A stretch of 64,000 nucleotides of DNA from an uncultured Subdoligranulum sp. (GCA_945830575.1 CALZZE010000007.1:33525-97524); one strand, 5' to 3'; positions 9,568 to 18,156 are shown, numbered from the stretch's first letter. The notes: generated by a model from the sequence alone, not told the origin. A program made the numbers and translations.

Positions 9568-11007
9568 TTAATAAGCGATGCCCCAGACCACCATTTTGCT
9601 GGCGGGCTTGCCGCACACCGGGCAGACGTCCGCGATGTGCTCCTGCTCATAGGGCATGCAGCGGCTGGACAGGCCAGCCTGCTCCTTCATGGCCTCCTCA
9701 CAGGCCAGCTCGCCGCACCACATGGTCTTGACAAAGCCGGTATTCTTGGAAACGATGTCCTTCACCTCGTCCATGGTGGCGGCGCTCCAGGTGCGGGCCT
9801 CCCGGTTGGCGAGGGCGCGGTCGTACAGATCCTGACCCAGCGCCGCAAGCTGCTGGGGGATCAGCTCGGCCAGCGCGTCCAGAGAGACGAACTGCTTTTC
9901 CCGGGTGTCCCGGCGCACCAGCACGCACTGGTTCTTTTCCAGATCGCGGGGGCCGACTTCGATGCGCAGCGGCACACCCTTCATCTCCCACTGGGCAAAC
10001 TTCCAGCCGGGCTGCTTGTCGGAATCGTCCAGCTTGACGCGGGCGACCTTGCCAAGATTTTCCGCCAGCTCGCGGCATTTTTCCAGCACGCCGGGCTTGT
10101 GGGCGGCCACCGGCACGATGACCACCTGAATGGGCGCGATGGCGGGGGGCAGAATCAGGCCGTCGTCATCGCCGTGGGCCATGATGATGGCGCCGATCAT
10201 GCGGGTGGAGGTGCCCCAGCTGGTCTGGAAGGGGTATTGCAGGGTGTTGTCCCGGCCGGTGAAGGTCACATCATAGGCGCGGGAGAACTTGTCCCCGAAA
10301 TAGTGGCTGGTGCCGCTCTGCAGCGCCTTGCCGTCCTTCATCATGGCCTCGATGGTGTAGGTGGCCTCGGCGCCGGCAAACTTTTCCTTGTCGGTCTTGC
10401 GGCCCTTAATGACGGGGATGTTCAGTTCCTTCTCAAAGAAATCCGCGTAGCAGTCCAGCTGCTGGGCGGTCTCGGCCTGGGCCTCCTCGGCGGTCTCGTG
10501 GATGGTGTGGCCCTCCTGCCACCAGAATTCCCGGCTGCGCAGGAAGGGACGGGTGGTCTTTTCCCACCGCACCACGCTGCACCACTGGTTGTATTTCATG
10601 GGCAGCTCACGATAGCTGTGCAGCACCCGGCTCCAGTGGTCGCAGAACATGGTCTCGCTGGTGGGACGGATGGCCATGCGCTCCTCCAGCGCCTCGCTGC
10701 CGCCGGCGGTGACCCACGCCACCTCGGGGGCAAAGCCGTTGACCAGTTCGCCCTCCTTTTTCAGCAGGCTCTCCGGGATGAGCAGCGGCATGGCCACGTT
10801 CTCGTGGCCGGTGGCCTTGAACCGGGCGTCCATCAGCCGCTGGATGTTCTCCCAGATGGCCTGCCCGTAGGGGCGCAGAATGATAAAGCCCTTGACGCTG
10901 GAGTATTCCACCAGCTCGGCCTTGGTGCAGATGTCGGTGTACCACTGCGCAAAATCCACTTCCTGCGCGGTGATGGCCTCCACCATTTTTTTCTTGTCGT
11001 TTGCCAT
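9568..11007 (-). CDS. proS: Prolyl-tRNA synthetase, archaeal/eukaryotic-type
   Basis: The 479-residue enzyme charges tRNA-Pro. It shows class II motifs 1-3, for example RPTSETMFCDHWSRVL, RWEKTTRPFLRSREFWWQE and GTSTRMIGAIIMAHGDDDGLILPP, lacks the bacterial editing insertion, and has the C-terminal extension of the type-3 group with a Cys pair in CPVCGKPASK, ending in Tyr. The start at 11007 is preceded by AGAGGAG; an in-frame upstream ATG would overlap acpP. Such ProRS are widespread in Clostridia. It lies 19 bases after acpP. Confidence 0.96.
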   Translation of the reverse strand: MANDKKKMVEAITAQEVDFAQWYTDICTKAELVEYSSVKGFIILRPYGQAIWENIQRLMDARFKATGHENVAMPLLIPESLLKKEGELVNGFAPEVAWVTAGGSEALEERMAIRPTSETMFCDHWSRVLHSYRELPMKYNQWCSVVRWEKTTRPFLRSREFWWQEGHTIHETAEEAQAETAQQLDCYADFFEKELNIPVIKGRKTDKEKFAGAEATYTIEAMMKDGKALQSGTSHYFGDKFSRAYDVTFTGRDNTLQYPFQTSWGTSTRMIGAIIMAHGDDDGLILPPAIAPIQVVIVPVAAHKPGVLEKCRELAENLGKVARVKLDDSDKQPGWKFAQWEMKGVPLRIEVGPRDLEKNQCVLVRRDTREKQFVSLDALAELIPQQLAALGQDLYDRALANREARTWSAATMDEVKDIVSKNTGFVKTMWCGELACEEAMKEQAGLSSRCMPYEQEHIADVCPVCGKPASKMVVWGIAY

Positions 11008-11026
11008 GATTCTCCTCTTCCGCCTC

Positions 11027-11263
11027 TTACAGCCGCTCCTCCACGTAGGCGACCACATCGCCCACCGTGTGGAAGGTCTCAATATCCTCATCGGGAATTT
11101 CCACGCCGAATTCATCGGACAGCGTGGTGATCATATCGATGACATCCAGACTGTCGGCGTCAAAATCATTGATGATGTCGCTTTCGGGAGTGATTTTTTC
11201 CGGCTCCACATCCAGCTGGTCGGCCAGATAATCCCGGATGCGTTCAAAAACTTCGGAATCCAT
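11027..11263 (-). CDS. acpP: Acyl carrier protein
   Basis: The 78-residue acidic protein has the phosphopantetheine attachment site DADSLD with Ser38 and the helix II continuation VIDMITTLSDEFGVEIPDED. It carries growing acyl chains in fatty-acid synthesis. It is first in a transcript continuing into proS. A near-consensus minus-strand promoter (TTGACA at 11323-11328, 17 bases, TATATA at 11300-11305) lies 37 bases before the start codon. Confidence 0.96.
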   Translation of the reverse strand: MDSEVFERIRDYLADQLDVEPEKITPESDIINDFDADSLDVIDMITTLSDEFGVEIPDEDIETFHTVGDVVAYVEERL

Positions 11264-11299
11264 AGTCCAATCTCCTTTATATACAGATGCTACCTTAAT

Positions 11300-11328
11300 T
11301 ATATATCGTATTCAGCGAAACTTGTCAA
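11300..11328 (-). promoter_or_regulatory. acpP-proS promoter
   Basis: Minus-strand TTGACA (11323-11328), a 17-base spacer and TATATA (11300-11305), with an overlapping TATAAT two bases on. It drives acpP and probably proS. Confidence 0.75.
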
Positions 11329-11368
11329 GTACCGATGTGCTTTTTTTGTACAATACGGCCAAAGATGG

Positions 11369-11397
11369 TTGTGATTCGCGCCGGAAACGGATATAAT
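11369..11397 (+). promoter_or_regulatory. dapF promoter
   Basis: TTGTGA (11369-11374), a 17-base spacer and TATAAT (11392-11397) point towards dapF. The transcript would start near 11404 and carry the whole 174-bp palindrome (11408-11581) as its leader. Confidence 0.75.
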
Positions 11398-11407
11398 AAA
11401 GTTGATA

Positions 11408-11581
11408 GGGCAACAACGCATAATTCTGCGTGCCGATACGGCGAGCGAGGTGCGCCAGATGTGACCCAAAAAGCGCAGAGAATACTTTGTGTATTCTCGA
11501 GCATTTTTGGGCCGCAGATGGTGTGCCGCAGCCGTCGGAGCGGTGCGCAAGGTGTTAACCGTGAATTGTGCGGTGTTGCCC
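11408..11581. repeat. 174-bp imperfect palindrome in the dapF leader
   Basis: The left end GGGCAACAACGCATAATTC is mirrored by the right end GAATTGTGCGGTGTTGCCC, and the inner parts also mirror each other (GACCCAAAAAGCGCAGAGAATA on the left against TATTCTCGAGCATTTTTGGGC on the right) down to a loop of about 7 bases. A single-stranded copy would fold into one long hairpin. No open frame fits, so it is a palindromic repeat element or a regulatory leader. Confidence 0.8.
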
Positions 11582-11597
11582 AAGGAGGGGAGGCTTT

Positions 11598-12446
11598 ATG
11601 AAACTGCAATTTACCAAAATGCACGGCTGCGGCAATGATTACATGTATCTGGACTGCCGGCAGACCGGCCTGCCGGAGGAAATTTCCGCGTGGAGCGTGC
11701 GGTTTTCCCGGCGGCATTTCTCGGTGGGGGCGGACGGCATCATCTGCATCTGCCCGCCGCTGCTGGCGGACGGGGACGCCACCATGCGGATGTTCAACGC
11801 GGACGGCTCCGAGGGCAAAATGTGCGGCAACGGGGTGCGCTGCGTGGCGCAGTACCTGTACACCCACGGGGTGCAGAAAGACGTGATTGAAATTGACACC
11901 ATGGCGGCGGGACGCAAGACGCTGCGGCGCATGGGGGACGGCATCTGGCAGGCGGACATGGGGCGGTTTTCCGCCATGGCGGGCGATTTGCCCGCCGTGG
12001 GCCTTGGCGGCGGGCCGCTGGTCCACGCGCCGCTGACGGTGGCGGGCGAGACCTACGATGTGGCCTGTGTCAGCATGGGCAACCCCCATTGCGTGGTGCA
12101 GTGGCAGGGTGAGCCGCCCACCGGCGCAGCGCTGGCGGCCATCGGCCCGGCGTTTGAGCGGCATCCGGCGTTCCCGGAAGGCACCAACACGGAGTTTGTG
12201 CAGGTGCTGGACGCCACCCATCTGGTGATGCGGGTGTGGGAGCGGGGCAGCGGCGAGACCTGGGCCTGCGGCACCGGGGCCTGCGCCTCGGCGGCGGCGA
12301 TGGTGCTGCGGGGCATCTGTCCCCGGAATGTCCCCATTGAGGTGTCGCTTTTGGGCGGCGTGCTGGCCATCACGGTGGACGACGGGGACAACGTGCGGAT
12401 GACCGGCCCCGCCGAGACCGCCTTTGAGGGCGTTGTGGAAGCGTGA
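11598..12446 (+). CDS. dapF: Diaminopimelate epimerase
   Basis: The 282-residue enzyme interconverts LL- and meso-diaminopimelate for lysine and peptidoglycan. Both catalytic cysteines are present: Cys76 in MCGNGVRC and Cys224 in ACGTGACA; the substrate-binding MHGCGNDY is at residues 8-15. AAGGAGGGGAGG precedes the ATG at 11598; an upstream ATG at 11568 lies inside the palindrome and is unlikely. The gene stands alone with its own promoter and terminator. Confidence 0.96.
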   Translation: MKLQFTKMHGCGNDYMYLDCRQTGLPEEISAWSVRFSRRHFSVGADGIICICPPLLADGDATMRMFNADGSEGKMCGNGVRCVAQYLYTHGVQKDVIEIDTMAAGRKTLRRMGDGIWQADMGRFSAMAGDLPAVGLGGGPLVHAPLTVAGETYDVACVSMGNPHCVVQWQGEPPTGAALAAIGPAFERHPAFPEGTNTEFVQVLDATHLVMRVWERGSGETWACGTGACASAAAMVLRGICPRNVPIEVSLLGGVLAITVDDGDNVRMTGPAETAFEGVVEA

Positions 12447-12451
12447 AAAAA

Positions 12452-12486
12452 TTCCCCGGCGCAGAAATGCGCCGGGGGGATTTTTT
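12452..12486 (+). terminator. Terminator after dapF
   Basis: CCCCGGCGCA and TGCGCCGGGG pair around GAAA, followed by GGATTTTTTC. The stretch from here to the metI stop at 12674 contains no gene I can support. Confidence 0.9.
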
Positions 12487-12673
12487 CTATGTTCTGGCCG
12501 GGCGGGCCTTGTTGGTTGGCCGCCCCGCGGCCGGGCATCTGCCCTCGCATGGCCGGGAGGCGATAGGTTTGTCTGTTCCGATTGGTTTTGACTTCCCTTA
12601 CAGCATACCGGAACATTGTGTCCGCCCGGTGAAGTGGTTTTGAACGATTTGTAAACCTCTTCCAAACAAATTG

Positions 12674-13369
12674 TTACCGCAGCCGCTTGTCGCACCGGAC
12701 GGCCAGACGGGTGCCCACGCTCTGCATCACCTGCACCAGCACCACCAGCAGGGCGGTGGCGAAGTATTCCAGAATCCAGTTGAAGCGGTAGTAGCCGTAG
12801 TTGATGGCCACCTTGCCTAAGCCCCCGCCGCCAATGATGCCCGCCATGGCGCCGTAGCCCAGAATGGTGGTGGCGGCGATGGTGATGTTGGACACAAGGC
12901 TGGGCAGGCTTTCGGGGATCATGACCTTGGTGATGATCTGGAACGGCGTGGCGCCCATGCTCTGGGCGGCCTCGATGACGCCGCCGTCCACCTCACGCAG
13001 GCTGGTCTCGATCAAACGCGCCACAAAGGGGAAGGACGCGATGACCAGCGGCACGATGGCCGCCTTGGTGCCGATGGAGGTGCCCACGATGAGCCGGGAC
13101 AGCGGAATGACCATGATCATTAAAATAAGGAAGGGAATGGAGCGAAGCAGGTTGATGAACCCGTTGAGAAGCGTCATGACCCACTTGGGCAGCGGGAGCA
13201 CGCCGCCCTTCTCCCCTGCCACCAGCAGCACGCCCAGCGGCAGGCCGATGACCAGCGCCAGCGCGGTGGACAGCACGGTGGAATAGATGGTGTCCCATGT
13301 TTCCATGGGGATGGTGGGCAGCACCTCCAGAAAGGTCTGCCAGTATTTTCCCGCAAAAAACTCGCTCAT
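12674..13369 (-). CDS. metI: Methionine ABC transporter permease
   Basis: The 231-residue membrane protein has five or so helices and the MetI family loop SLREVDGGVIEAAQSMGATPFQI plus the C-terminal GAMAGIIGGGGLGKVAINYGY. It forms the channel for methionine import with MetN. Its start overlaps the metN stop by four bases (ATGA type), showing translational coupling. It is the last gene of metQ-metN-metI. Confidence 0.95.
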   Translation of the reverse strand: MSEFFAGKYWQTFLEVLPTIPMETWDTIYSTVLSTALALVIGLPLGVLLVAGEKGGVLPLPKWVMTLLNGFINLLRSIPFLILMIMVIPLSRLIVGTSIGTKAAIVPLVIASFPFVARLIETSLREVDGGVIEAAQSMGATPFQIITKVMIPESLPSLVSNITIAATTILGYGAMAGIIGGGGLGKVAINYGYYRFNWILEYFATALLVVLVQVMQSVGTRLAVRCDKRLR

Positions 13370-14367
13370 GCTTCCACCTCCTCATAGCTGATGCCGGGGT
13401 ACTCGGCAATGTAGGCCAGCGCACGGCGGGCGCCGTCCGCATCCTCCGGCAGAGCCAGCAGCATACTGCCCAGCGTCTGGCCGTGGACCTGCCGGGTGTC
13501 GGCGGCTAAGATGGACACCATGGCCTGACATTCCAACGCCAGCGAGGCCACCAGCGGTTTGTCGGTGGTGGCGGAGCCGTTGAAGGCCACCCGCACACAG
13601 CGCCGCCCCGGAATGGCCCCGCCGTGGGGCGCACCGGAGGGGAACACCAGCCGTTTGGCTGCATCGGATTTGGGATGGCTGAAAATCTCCGCCACGGGGC
13701 CTTCCTCCACGACCTTGCCGCCGTCCAGAATGGCCACGTTGTTGCAGATCTCCTCCACCACGCTCATCTGGTGGGTGATGACCACCACCGTGATGCCCAG
13801 TTCCCGGTTGATTTTCTGAATGAGCTGCAAAATGGCGTGGGTGGTGTTGGGGTCCAGCGCACTGGTGGCCTCGTCACACAGCAGCACCTTGGGGTCGGTG
13901 GCCAGGGCGCGGGCGATGGCGATGCGCTGCTTCTGTCCGCCGGACAGCTGGGCCGGGTAGGCGTTGGCCTTGTCGGGCAAACCCACCAGTTCCAGCAGTT
14001 CCTTGGCGCGCTGTTCCGCCTGCGCCTTGGGCGTGCCGGAAAGCTCCATGGGAAAGCAGATGTTTTTCAGACAGGTGCGCTGCATGAGCAGGTTGAACTG
14101 CTGGAAGATCATGGTGATCTCCCGCCGCTCGGCACGCAGCTGGGCGGGGGTCAGCGATTCCATGGCCTTGCCGCCCACGGTGACGGAGCCCTCCTCCGGG
14201 CGCTCCAGCATGTTGATGCAGCGCACCAGCGTGGATTTGCCCGCGCCGGACATGCCGATGATGCCGTAAATGTCCCCGTCCCGGATGGTGAGGTTGATGT
14301 CCTGCAACGCCACGACGGTGCCGTTTTTGCCCTCGAAGCGTTTGGTCAGGTGTCGGATTTCAATCAT
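13366..14367 (-). CDS. metN: Methionine ABC transporter ATPase
   Basis: The 333-residue ATPase has Walker A GMSGAGKST, signature LSGGQKQR, Walker B VLLCDEATSALDP and switch VVITHQM, followed by a C-terminal NIL-type domain (about residues 255-333) that binds methionine and inhibits the pump when the cell is replete. Length matches MetN. A hairpin with weak terminator character separates it from metQ, which would lower expression relative to the binding protein. Confidence 0.95.
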   Translation of the reverse strand: MIEIRHLTKRFEGKNGTVVALQDINLTIRDGDIYGIIGMSGAGKSTLVRCINMLERPEEGSVTVGGKAMESLTPAQLRAERREITMIFQQFNLLMQRTCLKNICFPMELSGTPKAQAEQRAKELLELVGLPDKANAYPAQLSGGQKQRIAIARALATDPKVLLCDEATSALDPNTTHAILQLIQKINRELGITVVVITHQMSVVEEICNNVAILDGGKVVEEGPVAEIFSHPKSDAAKRLVFPSGAPHGGAIPGRRCVRVAFNGSATTDKPLVASLALECQAMVSILAADTRQVHGQTLGSMLLALPEDADGARRALAYIAEYPGISYEEVEA

Positions 14368-14385
14368 GGGAGCCTCCCGGATTCA

Positions 14386-14419
14386 TAAAATGAGGGGAAC
14401 GCCTGTGCGGCGCTCCCCT
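14386..14419 (-). terminator. Hairpin between metQ and metN
   Basis: AGGGGAACGCC (14393-14403) pairs with GGCGCTCCCCT (14409-14419) on a transcript read leftward; it is followed only by CATTTTAT, so termination should be partial. This suits an operon that needs more MetQ than MetN. Confidence 0.55.
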
Positions 14420-14436
14420 TTATTGTAGCGTATTTT

Positions 14437-15324
14437 TTAGAAAATAGCAACCACCGCGCCGGAGTAAGTTTCGTCGATGAAGTTCTTGACCTGCTCGCTC
14501 TGCAGGGCAGCCAGCAAAGCCTGAATGGCGGGGTTGTCCTCGTTGCCTTCCTTGACCACCAGAATGTTGGCGAAGGTCTGGGCGGCCTCAGAGGAGGCGT
14601 CCTCCACGGCCAGCGCATCGGTGGCGGCGTTCAGGCCTGCCTCGGCGGCGTAGTTGCCGTTGATGACCGCGAAGTCCACATCAGCCAGCGTGCGGGGCAG
14701 CTGCGCGGCCTCCATCTCCACGATGTCCACGTTGTGGGGGTTCTCGGCGATGTCGTTCTTGGTGGCGGTCAGGCCGGCGCCCTCCTTCAGGGTGATGATG
14801 CCCTGGGCGGCCAGCAGCTGCAAAGCGCGGGCCTCGTTGGTGGTGTCGTTGGGAACGGCGATCTTTGCGCCGTCAGCCAGCTCGTCCAGCGTGGCGGTCT
14901 TGCCCGCGAACAGGCCGAACGGCTCGTAGTGGATGGCGCCCACGCTCACCAGATGGGTGCCGTTCTCCTCGTTGAAGGAATCCAGATAGGGGGTGTGCTG
15001 GAAGTAGTTGGCGTCCACCTCACCGCTCTCGGTGACCATGTTGGGCTGGACGTAATCGGTGTACTCGATAATTTCCAGCGTGATGCCCTGCTCGGCCAGA
15101 ATGTCCTTGGCGACGCCGAGAATTTCGGCATGGGGCACCGGGGAGGCGGCCACCTTGAGGGTGGTGCCGGCCAGGTCGTTGGTCTCGGCGGCGGCTTCGC
15201 TGGAAACAGCCTCAGAGGAGGCGGCTTCGGAGGAGGCAGCGGCGGAGGAGGAGGCGGTGGAGCCGCAGGCGGCCAGGCTCAGGGCCAGCGCACCCGCGAG
15301 GACGGCGGAAATCAGCTTTTTCAT
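14437..15324 (-). CDS. metQ: Methionine-binding lipoprotein
   Basis: The 295-residue protein has a lipoprotein signal ending SLAAC (Cys20), a Ser/Ala/Glu linker to about residue 50, and the NlpA/MetQ domain beginning TLKVAASPVPHAEIL with YTDYVQPN and the substrate-pocket run NGNYAAEAGL. It captures methionine outside the membrane. AAAGGAG lies before the ATG. It is first in the operon and stands behind a leader peptide and terminator, so it is the gene most directly under the attenuator. Confidence 0.96.
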   Translation of the reverse strand: MKKLISAVLAGALALSLAACGSTASSSAAASSEAASSEAVSSEAAAETNDLAGTTLKVAASPVPHAEILGVAKDILAEQGITLEIIEYTDYVQPNMVTESGEVDANYFQHTPYLDSFNEENGTHLVSVGAIHYEPFGLFAGKTATLDELADGAKIAVPNDTTNEARALQLLAAQGIITLKEGAGLTATKNDIAENPHNVDIVEMEAAQLPRTLADVDFAVINGNYAAEAGLNAATDALAVEDASSEAAQTFANILVVKEGNEDNPAIQALLAALQSEQVKNFIDETYSGAVVAIF

Positions 15325-15430
15325 GGTTCATTCTCCTTTTGTTTCAAAATGTTCTTTCCCAGAATTCGCGGACCGCGGCAGTGGGGGGCCTTTTTCGGGG
15401 CAGCGGGCTTGCAGGCAGCTGCCCCTCCAA

Positions 15431-15464
15431 AGAAAAAAGCAGGATGCCGACGGCATCCTGCTTT
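15431..15464 (-). terminator. Attenuator terminator in the metQ leader
   Basis: In the leftward transcript AAAGCAGGATGCCG (15464-15451) pairs perfectly with CGGCATCCTGCTTT (15449-15436), then TTTTTTCT follows. It lies between the leader peptide and metQ. Its 5' arm can instead pair with GGCATTCTGT at 15516-15507 inside the leader reading frame (10 pairs, two of them G-U), a mutually exclusive antiterminator. Confidence 0.85.
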
Positions 15465-15475
15465 CGGTTTCTCGG

Positions 15476-15568
15476 TTACGCCTCAGACGCGCAAGGAGAA
15501 ACAGGCACAGAATGCCACAGCACACTGCACATGCACATCATCATGGAACGGCTGCTGCGATACTTCAT
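15476..15568 (-). CDS. Met/Cys-rich leader peptide (30 aa) of the methionine transporter operon
   Basis: This short frame starts at ATG 15568 with AGGAAAGGAG nine bases before it and ends at TAA 15476-15478. Codons 9-14 read Met-Met-Met-Cys-Met-Cys (MMMCMC), three further residues before a Trp-His pair. It lies 69 bases after the predicted transcription start and just before a perfect terminator hairpin, the layout of amino-acid attenuation: slow decoding of Met (and Cys) codons would favour the antiterminator and allow metQNI expression. The frame is too short for similarity evidence; its position, ribosome site and codon content are the support. Confidence 0.7.
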   Translation of the reverse strand: MKYRSSRSMMMCMCSVLWHSVPVSPCASEA

Positions 15569-15636
15569 GGTGCGTTTCTCCTTTCCTCAAAAGTTCCAAA
15601 TTCCCATCGCTTTAGTCGGTTGAACTCTATGGGTTG

Positions 15637-15665
15637 AGTATAGACCTTTTGGCGGCATTTGTCAA
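15637..15665 (-). promoter_or_regulatory. metQNI promoter
   Basis: Minus strand TTGACA (15660-15665), a 17-base spacer and TATACT (15637-15642), nearly consensus. Transcription would start near 15630 and proceed through the leader peptide. It begins 20 bases past the nspC stop codon. No SAM riboswitch or T-box signature is seen in the 300-base leader. Confidence 0.85.
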
Positions 15666-15684
15666 CAGGTTTTTGAAATTTTTT

Positions 15685-16884
15685 TCAGCAAAGACCGCCA
15701 AGCCGGGTTTTGAAGTCCTCATACCCGAAGCGGCGCAGGCAGGTGAAGCGGCCGTCCGCCGCCCGCAGCCAGATGGCGGGCAGCGGCATGCCGTTGAAGG
15801 TGTTGTTTTTGCAGGTGGTGTAGATGGCCATATCGCCAAAGCAGAGAAGGTCCCCCTCCCGCAGCGGCGCGGCAAAGCGGTAGTCCCCGATGACGTCGCC
15901 GGACAGGCAGGTGGGCCCGCCCAGACGCACCGGGAACGCCGCGGCATCGTCCGCGCCCCACAGCGGCGGGCGGTAGGGCATTTCCAGCACATCCGGCATG
16001 TGGCAGGCGGCGCTGGTGTCCAGAATGGCAAAGGCGGTGCCGCCGTTTTGCCCCACGTCCAGCACGCGGGACACAAGAAAGCCCGCGTTGAGGGCCACCG
16101 CCTCCCCCGGCTCCAGATAGACCTGCACGCCCCACCGGTCACGGGCCGCCGTCAGGCAGCGCTCCAGCCGGGGGAGGTCGTAGCCGGGGCGGGTGATGTG
16201 GTGCCCGCCGCCCATGTTGAGCCACTGCATCCGGGGCAGCACATCCCCGAACCGCTCCCCCACTGCCTCCAGCGTGGTTTCCAGCGCATCGGCATCCTGC
16301 TCACAGAGGGTGTGGAAGTGCAGCCCGTCCAGCAGCGCCAGCAGCGCCGGGGTCATGGCCGCGTCCCATTGGGCGCGGGTGACGCCCAGCCGGCTGCCGG
16401 GGGCGCAGGGGTCGTAGATGGCGTGTCCCTCCTGCGTGGAACATTCCGGGTTGACGCGCAGCCCCACGCTTTTGCCCGCCGCTTTGGCCGCCGGGCCGAA
16501 TTTTGCCAGCTGGTTCAGCGAATTGAACACAATGTGATCGGCGTATTGCAGCAGTTCGCTGAATTCCTCTGCCCGGTAGGCGGCGCAGAACACATGCACC
16601 TCTTTGCCGGGCATTTCCTCTGCGCCAAGGCGGGCCTCGTACAGGCCGCTGGCCTCGGTGCCCGCCAGATAGCCCGCCAGCAGCGGGTACACAGCAAAGT
16701 TGGAGAACGCCTTCTGCGCCAGCAGGATTTTGCAGCCGGTACGCGCCGCCACCCCGGCCAGCAGTTCCCCATTGCGGCGCAGGGCGGCTTCATCCAGCAC
16801 ATAGCAAGGGGTGGGCAGGGCGGCGAATACCGCCGCCGGGTCCCGCCCGGCCAGCGCCGCGAAGGGCGCCATGGCGCCGCCCAT
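15685..16884 (-). CDS. nspC: Carboxynorspermidine/carboxyspermidine decarboxylase
   Basis: The 399-residue PLP enzyme is an alanine-racemase-fold decarboxylase. It shows the PLP lysine in LLAQKAFSN, the glycine loop LNMGGGHHIT and the C-terminal TCKNNTFNGMPLPAIWL. It removes CO2 from carboxyspermidine to give spermidine (or the nor-form). Its ATG overlaps the stop codon of the preceding synthase gene (TGATG), so the two are coupled; a TTG one codon earlier is less likely. It is last in the polyamine operon. Confidence 0.92.
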   Translation of the reverse strand: MGGAMAPFAALAGRDPAAVFAALPTPCYVLDEAALRRNGELLAGVAARTGCKILLAQKAFSNFAVYPLLAGYLAGTEASGLYEARLGAEEMPGKEVHVFCAAYRAEEFSELLQYADHIVFNSLNQLAKFGPAAKAAGKSVGLRVNPECSTQEGHAIYDPCAPGSRLGVTRAQWDAAMTPALLALLDGLHFHTLCEQDADALETTLEAVGERFGDVLPRMQWLNMGGGHHITRPGYDLPRLERCLTAARDRWGVQVYLEPGEAVALNAGFLVSRVLDVGQNGGTAFAILDTSAACHMPDVLEMPYRPPLWGADDAAAFPVRLGGPTCLSGDVIGDYRFAAPLREGDLLCFGDMAIYTTCKNNTFNGMPLPAIWLRAADGRFTCLRRFGYEDFKTRLGGLC

Positions 16885-18143
16885 CAATCCACCAGCGCCG
16901 GGGCGTGGCTCTCGCTGCGGGGCAGGCCGTACTTGTCCAGCGCGTCAAGGAACGGGTCCGGGTCAAACTCCTCCACGGTATGCACGCCGGGGGTGGTCCA
17001 TTGGCCGGTGAGCAGCATCAGCGCGCCGCACATGGCCGGTACGCCGGTGGTGTAGCTGACGGCCTGGCTCTCCACCTCTTTGTAACATTCCTGATGGTCG
17101 CAGACGTTGTAGATGTAGTAGGTCTTGTCCTGCCCGTCCTTTCTGCCGGTGAAGATGCAGCCGATGTTGGTCTTGCCGTGGGTGCGGGGGCCAAGGCTGG
17201 CCGGGTCGGGCAGCAGGGCTTTGAGGAACTTGATGGGCACGATTTCCCGGCCCTCGAACAGCACCGGCGCGGTGGAGAGCATCCCCACATCCTCCAGACA
17301 GCGCATATGGTCCAGATAGCTCTGGCCGAAGGTCATGAAGAACCGGATGCGCTTTGCCTCCGGGATGTTGGCGGCGAGGGACTCGATTTCCTCATGGTGG
17401 AGCAGGTACATGTCCTTGCGGCCCACCTTGTCAAAATCGTACTCCCGCTTGACGGACATGGCGGGAATCTCCACCCAATGCCCGTTCTCCCAGTAGCTGC
17501 CGGGGGCGGAGACCTCCCGCAGATTGACCTCCGGGTTGAAGTTGGTGGCGAAGGCGTAGCCGTGGTCGCCGCCGTTGCAGTCCAGAATATCAATGGTGTC
17601 GATTTCGTCAAACTCGTGCTTTTTGGCGTAGGCACAATAGGCCTGCGTCACGCCGGGGTCAAAGCCGCAGCCCAGCAGCGCGGTCAGGCCCGCGTCCTCG
17701 AACTTTTTGCGGTAGGCCCACTGCCAGCTGTAATCAAAGTAGGCGGAAAAGCCCGCCTCCTTGCAGCGCTTTTCGTAGATGGCCCGCCACGCGGGATCCT
17801 CGGTGTCCTCCGGCTCGTAGTTGGCGGTGTCCATGTAGTTGACGCCGCAGGCCAGGCAGGCGTCCATGATGGTCAGGTCCTGATAGGGCAGCGCGATGTT
17901 CATGACCAGATCGGGCTGGTAGGCCTTGATGAGGGCGATGACCTCCTCCACCTTGTCGGCGTCCACCTGCGCGGTGGTGAGCTTGGTGGCGGTTTTGCCC
18001 TTAAGCGCGGCGGCCAACGCGTCGCACTTGGATTTGGTGCGGCTGGCGATGCACAGCTCGGTGAACACCTCGCTGACCTGACAGCATTTGCGGATGGCCA
18101 CGTTGGCAACGCCGCCGCAGCCGATGACAAGGACTTTGCTCAT
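16884..18143 (-). CDS. Carboxynorspermidine synthase (saccharopine dehydrogenase family)
   Basis: The 419-residue protein starts MSKVLVIGCGGVANVAIRKC, an NADP Rossmann loop, and carries the family runs MDTANYEPEDTEDPAWRAIY and GCGFDPGVTQAY. It condenses aspartate semialdehyde with putrescine or diaminopropane to the carboxy-polyamine that NspC then decarboxylates. AGGAGGAA precedes the ATG at 18143. It sits 13 bases after speB. Saccharopine dehydrogenase proper is unlikely given the nspC neighbour. Confidence 0.92.
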   Translation of the reverse strand: MSKVLVIGCGGVANVAIRKCCQVSEVFTELCIASRTKSKCDALAAALKGKTATKLTTAQVDADKVEEVIALIKAYQPDLVMNIALPYQDLTIMDACLACGVNYMDTANYEPEDTEDPAWRAIYEKRCKEAGFSAYFDYSWQWAYRKKFEDAGLTALLGCGFDPGVTQAYCAYAKKHEFDEIDTIDILDCNGGDHGYAFATNFNPEVNLREVSAPGSYWENGHWVEIPAMSVKREYDFDKVGRKDMYLLHHEEIESLAANIPEAKRIRFFMTFGQSYLDHMRCLEDVGMLSTAPVLFEGREIVPIKFLKALLPDPASLGPRTHGKTNIGCIFTGRKDGQDKTYYIYNVCDHQECYKEVESQAVSYTTGVPAMCGALMLLTGQWTTPGVHTVEEFDPDPFLDALDKYGLPRSESHAPALVD

Positions 18144-18156
18144 TTGTAATTCCTCC

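Noticed and set aside
15325..15640. SAM riboswitch or T-box in the metQ leader
   Set aside because: No conserved SAM-I or T-box blocks are visible; the leader is explained by a peptide frame and a terminator.
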